Positions 36,228 through 44,906 of a stretch of DNA of 64,000 nucleotides are shown piece after piece (position 1 is the first letter of the stretch; every line of letters begins with the position of its first letter). The stretch comes from Lewinella sp. IMCC34183 (GTDB lineage: Bacteria; Bacteroidota; Bacteroidia; Chitinophagales; Saprospiraceae), in the NCBI RefSeq assembly GCF_003390915.1, contig NZ_QMEM01000008.1, positions 186,001-250,000 of the forward strand, written 5' to 3'. A program made the position numbers and the translations under genes. The notes below the pieces were generated by a model. The model ran no database searches. It was not told where the DNA came from and saw only the letters and a list, made by a program, of their open reading frames with translations.

Positions 36228-37570
36228 TAGTTGTTAATCCAGCGCCAGATGTCGAGTCCGTTCGCCAGGACCACCAGGCCCAGGACGATAACGAAGCCTA
36301 CCATAGTAGCGCGTTCCATAAACTTGTCGCTGGGCTTACGGCCCGTGACGACCTCGTAGAGAAGAAACATTACGTGTCCCCCGTCGAGGGCGGGGATCGG
36401 CAACAGGTTCATGAACGCGAGAATAAGGGAGAGCGAGGCGGTCATGTACCAGAAGCGCTCCCAGTTCCAGGTACTTCCGAACATGGAGCCGATGCTGGCG
36501 AATCCACCGAGGCTTTCGGTGACCTTTATGTTGCCGGCAAACATTTGCCCGAAGGCCTTGAACTGGTCACCCAGGAAACTTACTCCCTGGTCGACCCCGG
36601 CTGGCAGAGCCTCCCCGAGGGTGTATTCCTGCCGCTCGGTATCGTAGAAGTACTCCGGTGGGGCCACGGCCACGCCGATGCGACCGTCGTCGGTCAGGGT
36701 AAGGGGCACCTGGCGTACGTCGCTACTGCCCTTGGACTGAATGCCGAGGGTGACCCGTTCTCCCTTGTGCTCCTGAATGATCTCGGTAAACTGGTCGAAA
36801 TAGGGGGTGGGCGTAGCGTCGACGCTGACGACCCGGTCTTCCTTCTGCAGGCCGGCCTCGTCGGCGGGACTGTCGGGAGCGACCTCGCCGATCACGAGCG
36901 GCATCCGGTAGGTGAACAGTCGGGCGTTCTTGTTTTCGTAGCGAGTGAGGAGATCGGTCCACTTCGGGTCGACGGGAACGGTTACCTCCCTTCCCTGCCG
37001 TTCGACCTCGATGCTACGGGCGTTGTTGATGGCGATTTCGCGCAGCACGATCCGGTCGTTGAAGCGCTCGAAGGGTACGTTGCCCACGCTGAGGATCCGG
37101 TCGCCGCTTTCCAGGCCGATTTCCTGACCCAGGCTATCGACGGCGATACCCGCGGTAACGTTCTCGGCCGGGAAGTACTCCTCGCCGTAGGCGAACAGGA
37201 CCATCGCGTAGATGAAAAATCCGAGGATGAAGTTGACGGTGACCCCGCCCAGCATGATGATGAGGCGTTGCCAGGCCGGTTTGGACCGAAATTCCCAGGG
37301 CTGAGGCTCCTGCTCCATCTGGTCGGTGTCGAAGCTTTCGTCGATCATGCCGCTGATCTTGACGTAGCCTCCGAGGGGAAGCCAGCCGATGCCGTACTCG
37401 GTTTCTCCGATCTGTTTTTTGAACAGGCTGAAGCCGGGGTCGAAGAATAGGTAGAATTTCTCCACCCGCGTACCGAAGAGCCGGGCCGGCAAAAAGTGGC
37501 CAAACTCGTGTAGCACGATGAGGATGGACAGGCTAAGGACCAATTGCCCAACGGTAATCAAAGTATCCAT
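36227..37570 (-). CDS. rseP: Site-2 intramembrane metalloprotease RseP
   Basis: A 447-aa inner-membrane protease of the RseP family, which cleaves anti-sigma factors and remnant signal peptides. The zinc motif HEFGH is at residues 21-25 in the first TM helix, two PDZ-like regions lie in the middle (AVDSLGQEIGLESGDRIL and APDSPADEAGLQKEDRV) and the third zinc ligand is in PIPALDGGHVMFLLYEVVTGRKPS. It heads the minus-strand operon rseP-hscB-yaaA and is divergent from the aromatic amino-acid operon. Confidence 0.95.
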   Translation of the reverse strand: MDTLITVGQLVLSLSILIVLHEFGHFLPARLFGTRVEKFYLFFDPGFSLFKKQIGETEYGIGWLPLGGYVKISGMIDESFDTDQMEQEPQPWEFRSKPAWQRLIIMLGGVTVNFILGFFIYAMVLFAYGEEYFPAENVTAGIAVDSLGQEIGLESGDRILSVGNVPFERFNDRIVLREIAINNARSIEVERQGREVTVPVDPKWTDLLTRYENKNARLFTYRMPLVIGEVAPDSPADEAGLQKEDRVVSVDATPTPYFDQFTEIIQEHKGERVTLGIQSKGSSDVRQVPLTLTDDGRIGVAVAPPEYFYDTERQEYTLGEALPAGVDQGVSFLGDQFKAFGQMFAGNIKVTESLGGFASIGSMFGSTWNWERFWYMTASLSLILAFMNLLPIPALDGGHVMFLLYEVVTGRKPSDKFMERATMVGFVIVLGLVVLANGLDIWRWINN

Positions 37571-37680
37571 GCGGTAAAATTAGGGCACCGGAAGTTGAAA
37601 CTAAGCCGGGTAGGATACTAACGAGTGGTACGCCCTATGGTTGAGCGGCCAGTAAGTTGCGGCCGTTGCCATAACAACAT

Positions 37681-37711
37681 TTTGTGTTTCAGAAACAAGG
37701 CCGTAGGTTTG
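37681..37711 (+). promoter_or_regulatory. Promoter of the aromatic amino-acid operon
   Basis: TTTG at 37681-37684, a 19-nt spacer and TAGGTTTG at 37704-37711 match the Bacteroidota consensus. Transcription should begin at about 37716, just before the leader-peptide start at 37719, so the transcript would open with the leader ORF and the attenuator. Confidence 0.75.
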
Positions 37712-37718
37712 TGGCACG

Positions 37719-37772
37719 ATGATGCGATCCACCTTCTATTTCTGGTTTAGCTTTTATGGCCTACGCGAGTAG
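37719..37772 (+). CDS. Phe/Tyr-rich leader peptide
   Basis: A 17-codon ORF, MMRSTFYFWFSFYGLRE then TAG. Seven of eight consecutive residues (6-13) are aromatic: four Phe, two Tyr, one Trp and a single Ser. It is placed directly downstream of a consensus promoter and upstream of an intrinsic terminator and the pheA-tyrA operon. This is the arrangement of enteric leader peptides such as PheL, in which ribosome stalling at codons for a scarce amino acid controls termination. A second ATG at 37722 would give 16 codons. It is too short for routine gene finding. Confidence 0.88.
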   Translation: MMRSTFYFWFSFYGLRE

Positions 37773-37841
37773 GGGGACGCTGAACACACTAATAGAAAGT
37801 AACAGCAATAGCGGTCCCCACATTCGGGAGCCGCTTTTTTT
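37773..37841 (+). terminator. Attenuator: antiterminator and intrinsic terminator of the aromatic operon
   Basis: The terminator stem pairs AGCGG-T-CCC (37810-37818) with GGG-A-CCGCT (37826-37835, one bulged G) and runs into seven T residues (37835-37841), 12 nt ahead of pheA. The alternative pairing joins GGGGACGCT (37773-37781, immediately after the leader stop codon) with AGCGGTCCCC (37810-37819) as 9 bp with one bulged G. The two structures share 37810-37819 and exclude each other. A ribosome at the leader stop would cover 37773-37781 and allow termination; one stalled at the Phe/Tyr codons (up to 37757) would leave it free to form the antiterminator. Confidence 0.82.
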
Positions 37842-37853
37842 ATTTCCCAATTT

Positions 37854-38705
37854 ATGACCTCAACCACCGCCACCCGTCAACTTCGCGTAAGCATTCAGGG
37901 CTACGCCGGCGCCTTCCACGAGGCCGCCGCGCGGATGCACTTCAGCGAGCGGGAGGTAGTCACCGTACCCGGCCACACGTTCGCGGAGGTCGTCGACCAG
38001 GTCGAGCGCGGCGAGAGCGAAGTAGCCCTAATGGCCATCGAGAACACGCTGGCCGGCAGCCTGATGGAAAATTACGACCTGCTGCAGCGGTCGCAACTGC
38101 GCATTACCGGCGAGGTATACCTCCGTATCCGCCAAAACCTGATGGCCCTGCCCGGCGTGGCCATTGAAGAGTTGCGCGAGGTGTATTCCCATCCCATCGC
38201 CCTCATGCAGGTGCGGGAGTTCTTCAAGGCCTGGCCGCGGATCAAGCTGGTCGAGTCGGCCGATACCGCGCTCAGTGCCCGCCACGTGATGGAGTGCAAC
38301 GACCGTACGCGCGGGGCCGTCGCTCACACCCTGGCCGCCGAGCTCTACGGACTGGACATCCTCGCCCAGGGCATCGAAACCAACAAGCTCAATCATACTC
38401 GCTTTCTCGTGCTGGAGCGCGGCCGCGAGGTCGAATACGAGGCCGGCGACAAGGTCAGCATGAGTTTCTCCGTCAGCCACGAAGCCGGCAGCCTTTCCCG
38501 CGTGCTCATGGTGCTCGACGCCTACAAGATCAACCTGACCAAGATCCAGAGTACTCCCATCGTGGGGCGGCCGTGGCAGTATCGCTTCTACGTGGATTTC
38601 CTGCTCAACGGCCACATTACCGTAGCCGAAGCCCTGGCCGGTATCCAGCCCATCACCCAGGAACTGCGCATTCTCGGCGTGTACCCCGCCGGCGAAAAAC
38701 CCTAA
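37854..38705 (+). CDS. pheA: Prephenate dehydratase
   Basis: A 283-aa stand-alone prephenate dehydratase that makes phenylpyruvate for phenylalanine synthesis. The N-terminal part has VSIQGYAGAFHEAAA, the central AIENTLAGSLMENYDLL and the catalytic NHTRFLVL with Thr182. The C-terminal ACT domain (about 200-280) senses amino acids in relatives; the usual ESRP signature is QSTP (KIQSTPIVGRPW). The chorismate mutase lies in the last gene of the operon instead. It is the first structural gene after the attenuator and is followed after 10 nt by the aminotransferase. Confidence 0.96.
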   Translation: MTSTTATRQLRVSIQGYAGAFHEAAARMHFSEREVVTVPGHTFAEVVDQVERGESEVALMAIENTLAGSLMENYDLLQRSQLRITGEVYLRIRQNLMALPGVAIEELREVYSHPIALMQVREFFKAWPRIKLVESADTALSARHVMECNDRTRGAVAHTLAAELYGLDILAQGIETNKLNHTRFLVLERGREVEYEAGDKVSMSFSVSHEAGSLSRVLMVLDAYKINLTKIQSTPIVGRPWQYRFYVDFLLNGHITVAEALAGIQPITQELRILGVYPAGEKP

Positions 38706-38715
38706 GCATATCCCC

Positions 38716-39939
38716 ATGACGCCCTCCACCGCATTCCAGCCCATAATTCCCGTCAGCGATCGCCTCGGTGAGACCGAGGAGTACTACTTCAGCAAGAAAC
38801 TGCGGGAGATCGCCGCCCTGCGCGCCGCGGGCAAGGACATTCTCAACCTGGGCATCGGCAGCCCGGACCTGCCCCCCGCCCCCGAGGTGCTGGACGCCCT
38901 GGCCGAGAGCGCCGCCCGGCCGGGTAGCCACGGGTATCAGCCCTATACGGGCCGGCCGGAACTGCGGCGGGCCTTTGCCGACTGGTACGCGCGCTACTTC
39001 CGTACGGAGCTTGACCCCGACAGTGAACTGCTTCCGCTCATGGGCAGCAAGGAGGGTATCATGCACGTCAGCATGGCCTTTCTGAACCTGGGGGACGAAG
39101 TACTCGTACCCGACCCCGGCTACCCCACCTACCGTTCGGCCACCGAGCTGGCGGGCGGCAGCGTACGCTCCTACGCCCTCACCGAGGAAGCCGGCTGGCT
39201 GCCCGATCTCGACGGTCTGGAAGGGGAGGGGCTGGACCGCGTCAAGATCATGTGGATCAACTACCCCCACATGCCCACCGGCGCCGCGGCACCCGAAGAC
39301 TTCTACCCGCGGCTGATCGATTTCGCCCGACGCAACGGCATTCTGATCGTCAACGACAATCCCTACGCCTTCATCCTCACCGACGCCGTGCGCAGCATAC
39401 TGGCCGTCCCCGGCGCCAAGGAGGTGGCCCTCGAACTTTCCAGCCTGAGCAAGGCACAGAATATGGCCGGCTGGCGCGTTGGCGTACTGGCGGGTGCGGC
39501 ACCCTACCTGGAAACCGTTCTGCGCTTTAAATCGAATATGGACAGTGGTATGTTCCTGCCGGTCCAGCAAGCGGCTACCGTGGCCCTGGGGTTAGGACAG
39601 GAATGGTACGACGACCTCAACACCGTATACCGCGAGCGACGTGCCGCCGCCTACCGCATCATGGACGCGCTGGGTTGCCGCTACCGGACGGACCAGGTGG
39701 GCCTCTTTGTCTGGGCCCGCTGCGCCGACGGCACGGACGGCTACCGCACCTGCGACCGCGCCCTCTACGAACACGACGTATTCCTTACCCCGGGGGGCAT
39801 CTTTGGCCCGGCCGGTACGAACTACGTCCGCATCAGCCTGTGCAGCCCCGTCCCCGTCCTGGAAGAAGCACTCCGGCGCTTCGGGGGCGTGGTAGACGCG
39901 GCCTCTGCTCCGGACAATCAAGAAAGTGCCTCATGGTAG
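38716..39939 (+). CDS. Class I/II aminotransferase, probably for aromatic amino acids
   Basis: A 407-aa fold-type I PLP enzyme. Features are LNLGIGSPDLPP near residue 43, SHGYQPYTGRPELRRAFADWY, the NYPHMPTG aspartate-interaction region and the PLP-binding Lys246 in SSLSKAQNMAGWRVG. By position in the operon it probably transaminates phenylpyruvate and 4-hydroxyphenylpyruvate. Its stop codon overlaps tyrA by 7 nt, indicating translational coupling. Confidence 0.92.
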   Translation: MTPSTAFQPIIPVSDRLGETEEYYFSKKLREIAALRAAGKDILNLGIGSPDLPPAPEVLDALAESAARPGSHGYQPYTGRPELRRAFADWYARYFRTELDPDSELLPLMGSKEGIMHVSMAFLNLGDEVLVPDPGYPTYRSATELAGGSVRSYALTEEAGWLPDLDGLEGEGLDRVKIMWINYPHMPTGAAAPEDFYPRLIDFARRNGILIVNDNPYAFILTDAVRSILAVPGAKEVALELSSLSKAQNMAGWRVGVLAGAAPYLETVLRFKSNMDSGMFLPVQQAATVALGLGQEWYDDLNTVYRERRAAAYRIMDALGCRYRTDQVGLFVWARCADGTDGYRTCDRALYEHDVFLTPGGIFGPAGTNYVRISLCSPVPVLEEALRRFGGVVDAASAPDNQESASW

Positions 39940-40775
39940 TCGGTATCGTAGGCATAGGACTCATCGGCGGATCGCTGGCCATCAGCCTCAAGGAGAGCGG
40001 GTTGGGTGCCCGGGTGATCGGTATGGACGCCAGCCAGGAGAACCTGGACAAGGCCGTCCGCCGCCGGCTGATCGATGCGGACCTGTCGCTCGACGCCGGC
40101 ATACCGCAGTGCGACGTCGTGGTCCTGGCCACGCCCATGGACGCCATGCTGCACCTGCTCCCCGATCTGCTGGACCGGCTTACGCCCGCCCAGACGCTGG
40201 TCGACGTAGGCTCCACCAAGGAAACGCTCCTCGCTACCGTCCGCGATCACCCGAACCGCGCGCGCTACGTGGCCTGCCACCCGATGGCCGGCACGGAGTT
40301 TAGCGGACCAGAAGCCGCCGTACCCGATCTGTTCCGTGACAAGACCTGCGTGATCGTGGATGCCCACGACAGTGCCCCGGACGCGGTGGATACCGCCAAA
40401 CAACTCTTCAGCAGCGCGGGAATGCGCTTTACCCACCTGGACAGCGGCGCCCACGACCTGCACTGCGCCTACGTGAGTCACATATCCCACATCGCCAGTT
40501 TCGCCCTGGCGCTGACGGTGCTGGAAAAGGAAAAGGACGAACAGCGCATCTTTGAGCTGGCCAGCTCCGGATTTAGCTCCACGGTGCGTCTCGCGAAGAG
40601 CTCGCCCGATATGTGGGTGCCCATCTTCCGGCAGAATCGCGACCACGTTCTGGACGTACTCGACGAGCATATCGAACAGTTGTCCCGGTTTCGTACCCAG
40701 CTGATCAAGCGCGACTTCGAAGGATTCCACGAGCGGATCCGGAAAGCCAATCAGATCACCAAAATCTTAACCTGA
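39933..40775 (+). CDS. tyrA: Prephenate dehydrogenase
   Basis: A 280-aa NAD(P)-dependent enzyme giving 4-hydroxyphenylpyruvate for tyrosine. It has the dinucleotide-binding GIVGIGLIGGSLA at residues 4-16, VDVGSTKETLLATV, the substrate-binding HPMAGTEFSGPEAA and the C-terminal helical domain with AYVSHISHIASFAL. The frame is open far upstream inside the aminotransferase gene; ATG at 39933 is the correct start because the Rossmann fold begins there. There is no ACT or chorismate mutase domain. Confidence 0.95.
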   Translation: MVVGIVGIGLIGGSLAISLKESGLGARVIGMDASQENLDKAVRRRLIDADLSLDAGIPQCDVVVLATPMDAMLHLLPDLLDRLTPAQTLVDVGSTKETLLATVRDHPNRARYVACHPMAGTEFSGPEAAVPDLFRDKTCVIVDAHDSAPDAVDTAKQLFSSAGMRFTHLDSGAHDLHCAYVSHISHIASFALALTVLEKEKDEQRIFELASSGFSSTVRLAKSSPDMWVPIFRQNRDHVLDVLDEHIEQLSRFRTQLIKRDFEGFHERIRKANQITKILT

Positions 40776-40778
40776 ATC

Positions 40779-40808
40779 GCCGGCAAGGGTACTAACCCCT
40801 GCGCCGGC
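40779..40808 (+). other. Intra-operon stem-loop between tyrA and the DAHP synthase gene
   Basis: GCCGGCAAGGG (40779-40789) can pair with CCCTGCGCCGGC (40797-40808) with a small internal bulge. It sits right after the tyrA stop codon, has no T-run, and may protect or punctuate the mRNA between tyrA and the last gene. Confidence 0.4.
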
Positions 40809-40835
40809 ACACAAAAATTTAAAACGAAGTACACC

Positions 40836-41915
40836 ATGGAAATGAAAATCGACAAGGTCATCGAACCTACTCCCGGCCGCGGTATCGTGATCGCCGGCCC
40901 CTGCAGCGCCGAAACCGAAGGACAGGTGATGCAGTGCGCCAAGGACCTGGCCAAACTCAATCAGGTCGACCTCTTCCGCTCCGGCATCTGGAAGCCGCGT
41001 ACCCGTCCCGGCAGCTTTGAGGGCGTCGGTAAGGAGGGCCTGCAGTGGCTCAAGCGGGTCAAGGAGGAAACCGGCCTGAAAACGACCACCGAGGTGGCAA
41101 AGGCCAGCCACGTATACGACTGCCTTAAGGCCGGCATCGACGTCGTCTGGCTCGGAGCGCGGACGACTGTCAACCCCTTCAGCGTGCAGGAAGTCGCCGA
41201 CGCCCTGAACGGCACGGACATTCCGGTAATGATCAAGAATCCCATCAACCCCGATCTCGGGCTCTGGATCGGCGCCGTGGAGCGCATCTACAAGGCGGGC
41301 ATAACCAAGATCGGCCTAATTCACCGCGGCTTCAGCTACCACGGGGAGACCGTATACCGCAACGTGCCGCGCTGGCAGATGGCCATCGAGATGAAGCGCC
41401 GCTTCCCAGAACTCCAGATGGTGGTCGATAACAGCCACATCTGCGGCAACCGCCACATGCTGGCCGAGGTGGCCCAGGAAGCCCTGAACCTCAACTACGA
41501 CGGTCTCATGACCGAGGTACACCCGCGCCCGGACGAGGCCTGGTCCGATGCCGCCCAGCAGATCACCCCCGCCGTGTTTGGCGAATTGCTCGAAGGTTTA
41601 CGCCTGCGGAAGCCGTCAGCCAACGAAGTAGAAATGGAGCGCCTCACCGAGCTGCGTCGGCAGATCGATGAGATCGACAGCGACCTTATCGGCATGATCG
41701 GCCGCCGCATGAAGCTCGCCGACCAGATCGGTCACTTCAAGGCCGAGCGCAACATTGCCGTTCTTCAGGAAAGTCGCTGGGACGAAGTTCTCAAGGAAGC
41801 CAGCCAGCGCGGAAAGGACCACGGCCTGAGCGAAGAATTCATGCACGGGTACCTGCGGGCGATCCACCAGGAGAGTATCGACCACCAAGATGCTATCGTT
41901 AATAAGGCGCAGTAG
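40836..41915 (+). CDS. Bifunctional DAHP synthase / chorismate mutase
   Basis: A 359-aa fusion of a KDO8P/DAHP synthase-type class I-beta aldolase (about 1-260: VIAGPCSAETEGQV, RSGIWKPRTRPGSFEGVG, VDNSHICGNRHM, EVHPRPDEAWSDA) and an AroQ chorismate mutase (about 265-355: LTELRRQIDEIDSDLIGMIGRRMKLADQIGHFK). It provides the first step of the shikimate pathway and the branch to prephenate. This fusion order is common in Bacteroidota, and the mutase domain is thought to give feedback control by prephenate. It is last in the attenuated operon. Confidence 0.95.
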   Translation: MEMKIDKVIEPTPGRGIVIAGPCSAETEGQVMQCAKDLAKLNQVDLFRSGIWKPRTRPGSFEGVGKEGLQWLKRVKEETGLKTTTEVAKASHVYDCLKAGIDVVWLGARTTVNPFSVQEVADALNGTDIPVMIKNPINPDLGLWIGAVERIYKAGITKIGLIHRGFSYHGETVYRNVPRWQMAIEMKRRFPELQMVVDNSHICGNRHMLAEVAQEALNLNYDGLMTEVHPRPDEAWSDAAQQITPAVFGELLEGLRLRKPSANEVEMERLTELRRQIDEIDSDLIGMIGRRMKLADQIGHFKAERNIAVLQESRWDEVLKEASQRGKDHGLSEEFMHGYLRAIHQESIDHQDAIVNKAQ

Positions 41916-41917
41916 CA

Positions 41918-41970
41918 GATAGCAGTTAGCGGGTAGCAAGTAACCTATTTGCTACCCGCTACTCGCTATC
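41918..41970. terminator. Bidirectional stem-loop between convergent genes
   Basis: GCGGGTAGCAA (41929-41939) pairs perfectly with TTGCTACCCGC (41949-41959), and outer arms GATAGC (41918-41923) and GCTATC (41965-41970) extend the stem. It separates the aromatic operon from the convergent monooxygenase-domain gene and is built from the same GTAGC words as the neighbouring repeats. Confidence 0.7.
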
Positions 41971-42271
41971 ACCCTTCCATGCCGGAGACCAGGTCCCCTT
42001 CCATCACTTCGGGATCGCCCTTGAGGTGCGGCTTCAGTTTGCTCTGGAAGTTGGTATGCTCGTCATCGGCGACGTGCTGCTCGAAGTGGGCGTAGGTGTC
42101 CCAGCACTCCATGGTGGCGAAGTGGGCGTCGTTGTCGCGGTCGCGGATCAGGTAAAAGAACAGGCAGCCTTCCTTGGCGCGGCTGGCCTTTGCGTGCTCA
42201 CGGAAAATGGGCTCAACTTCATCGGGCTTGTCAAGATTGAACTTGGCGGTGAGGTAGAGTTGCTTGGACAT
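41969..42271 (-). CDS. Antibiotic-biosynthesis-monooxygenase-domain protein
   Basis: A 100-aa ferredoxin-like dimeric alpha/beta barrel protein. It has KQLYLTAKFNLDKPDEVEPIFREH, EGCLFFYLIRDRDNDAHFATMECWDTYAHFEQHV and a C-terminal strand, the pattern of PF03992. Such proteins handle quinones or act as small heme-free monooxygenases. ATG at 42271 (MSKQLYL) is preferred over the ATG six codons upstream. Confidence 0.82.
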   Translation of the reverse strand: MSKQLYLTAKFNLDKPDEVEPIFREHAKASRAKEGCLFFYLIRDRDNDAHFATMECWDTYAHFEQHVADDEHTNFQSKLKPHLKGDPEVMEGDLVSGMEG

Positions 42272-42314
42272 GATGTTATGGTTTCTCACGTAACGGACGG
42301 GGTGATTTAGGGTT

Positions 42315-42388
42315 TAGCAGGTAGCAGGTAGCAGGTAGCAGGTAGCAGGTAGCAGGTAGCAGGTAGCAGGTAGCAGGTAGCAGGTAGC
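42315..42388. repeat. 7-bp tandem repeat (TAGCAGG)
   Basis: Ten uninterrupted copies of the 7-mer TAGCAGG run from 42315 to 42384, followed by a partial copy. It leads directly into the 92-bp tandem repeat. Perfect copies suggest a region prone to slippage. The whole stretch 42290-42646 has no gene. Confidence 0.95.
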
Positions 42389-42626
42389 GCAGGTCATCGG
42401 ATGTGCGCCGACGCAGGAGGCCACATCGGATGTCCGGAACGCAAGCCAGCAGTATAGTTAGGTAGTTCGTAGCAGGTAGCGCAGGTCATCGGATGCGCGC
42501 CGACGCAGGAGGCCACATCCGATGTCCGGAACGCAAGCCAGCAGTATAGTTAGGTAGTTCGTAGCAGGTAGCGCAGGTCATCGGATGCGCGCCGACGCAG
42601 GAGGCCACATCCGATGTCCGGAACGG
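42389..42626. repeat. 92-bp tandem repeat, about 2.6 copies
   Basis: Units begin at 42389, 42481 and 42573 (period 92) and are almost identical; the third breaks off near 42626. Each unit contains GCAGGTCATCGGATG and, about 20 nt later, ACATC(C/G)GATGT, so the unit can fold into a stem with arms CATCGGATG/CATCCGATG. It is not coding and has no spacer sequences. Confidence 0.93.
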
Positions 42627-42646
42627 CACGTGCTACACGCTACAAC

Positions 42647-43744
<1,098 letters not shown>

Positions 43745-43771
43745 AGATCAGAAGATTTTGCTAACGGGCGG

Positions 43772-43779
43772 CAAAGGTA
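43772..43779 (-). promoter_or_regulatory. -7 element of ychF (TACCTTTG)
   Basis: TACCTTTG on the minus strand, 27 nt before the ychF ATG, matches TAnnTTTG. A TTTC lies at the expected -33 distance (20-nt spacer). Confidence 0.6.
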
Positions 43780-43810
43780 CGACGCAGCGGCCGGGGCGGG
43801 AAAGCCGGGA

Positions 43811-44440
43811 TTAGAAATTCGGCCCCTTGGGTTGCATCAGCTCCTCGAAGAAGTAGGCCATCAGGGCCGGCTGGAAGGCCAGCACGAGTACGGAATAGGC
43901 GACCAGTCCGAAGATGGCGCCCCACAGGTGGGCGTTGTGGCCGATGTTGCCCACCCCCCGCTTGTCGGCATAGTGGGAGTACAGGATGTAGCCGATGCCC
44001 AAAAGGATGGCCGGGAGCGGCGGAAAGATGAACCAGTTCCATGGGGCCAGCATGATGTAGGGCCAGATGGTGGCGGCCACGCCCCCGGAGGCGCCCAGGC
44101 TGGCGTAGCTGCGGTTGTTCTGGTGACGCAGGTAATCGGGCACGCTGGCCGCGACGATCGCTACCAGATAGAAGATGAGGTAAGCCAGCTTTCCGAAGGT
44201 TGGACCGAACAGGTAGTCCGTAAAAATGAATTCCACGGAGCCACCGAAGATGTACAGCGCGTACATATTGAACAGCAGGTGCTGGAAGTCGGCGTGAATA
44301 AACCCGTGGGTCAGGAAACGGTAGTACTCTCCCCGTTCCTTGATGGCGGAGGGCAGAAAGATCAGGCGCCCACGCAGTTCGGGGTTGTTGAACGCCTGCC
44401 AGGAGATCAGGACGGTAATGAGAATGATGATGATGGTCAT
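43811..44440 (-). CDS. Rhomboid-family intramembrane serine protease
   Basis: A 209-aa membrane protein with about six TM helices. The catalytic dyad is present: Ser118 in GASGG and His171 in NAHLWGA, and the L1-loop segment FLTHGFIHADFQHLLFNMYALYIFG matches rhomboids. It probably cleaves single-pass membrane proteins. It lies 66 nt downstream of ychF on the same strand. Confidence 0.9.
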   Translation of the reverse strand: MTIIIILITVLISWQAFNNPELRGRLIFLPSAIKERGEYYRFLTHGFIHADFQHLLFNMYALYIFGGSVEFIFTDYLFGPTFGKLAYLIFYLVAIVAASVPDYLRHQNNRSYASLGASGGVAATIWPYIMLAPWNWFIFPPLPAILLGIGYILYSHYADKRGVGNIGHNAHLWGAIFGLVAYSVLVLAFQPALMAYFFEELMQPKGPNF

Positions 44441-44489
44441 GGCGGCGGTTTACGTCCGTCGGGCTATCTTGCCCGCTCAAGCTATAGCA

Positions 44490-44906
44490 ATGAACTACCG
44501 ACCAATTTGGTTGACCTGCCTGCTACTCTTCGTTCTGACGGCCGGCGGCTGCGTTGCGCAACAACCTCAATCTACCCCAATGACGGATTCTACCCCGGGT
44601 ATGGCCCACACCGTTTATTTCTGGCTCCAGGATGGACTCAGCGACCAGGAGCTGGAAAGCTTCGAAGCCGGCGTCCGCAGTCTGGAAGCGTCACCCACCG
44701 TCCGTAAACTCTTCCTGGGAGGCCCCGCCGCCACCCCGTCCCGCGGCGTGGTCGACAACAGCTTTGACTACAACCTCGTCCTCTGGTTTGACGACGTGGC
44801 CGGCCACGATGCCTACCAAATTTCCCCCGTACACCTCAAGTTCGTCGAGGACCACGAGGACAAGTTCAAGGAAGTCCGGGTATTCGATACCCAGCTGGCC
44901 GACTAG
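44490..44906 (+). CDS. Lipoprotein with Dabb (stress-responsive A/B barrel) domain
   Basis: A 138-aa lipoprotein (lipobox TAGGC, Cys21) with one Dabb domain: MAHTVYFWLQDGLSDQELESFEAG through SFDYNLVLWFDDVAGHDAYQISPVHLKFVEDHEDKF, including the conserved Tyr and His. Dabb domains form small dimeric barrels; function is unknown. The frame opens further upstream, but ATG 44490 gives the lipoprotein signal. It overlaps the convergent acyltransferase gene by 4 nt. Confidence 0.85.
   Translation: MNYRPIWLTCLLLFVLTAGGCVAQQPQSTPMTDSTPGMAHTVYFWLQDGLSDQELESFEAGVRSLEASPTVRKLFLGGPAATPSRGVVDNSFDYNLVLWFDDVAGHDAYQISPVHLKFVEDHEDKFKEVRVFDTQLAD

Noticed and set aside
37571-37680. Possible regulatory hairpin (CGGCC...GGCCG, near 37646-37665) between rseP and the aromatic operon
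   Set aside because: Arms are only 5 bp and lie upstream of the promoter; no support beyond chance in GC-rich DNA.
38653-39570. Open frame antisense to the aminotransferase gene
   Set aside because: No recognisable domain, and it overlaps the well-supported aminotransferase and pheA genes.
42389-42626. Possible CRISPR array
   Set aside because: The 92-bp units are contiguous with no unique spacers and no cas genes are present.
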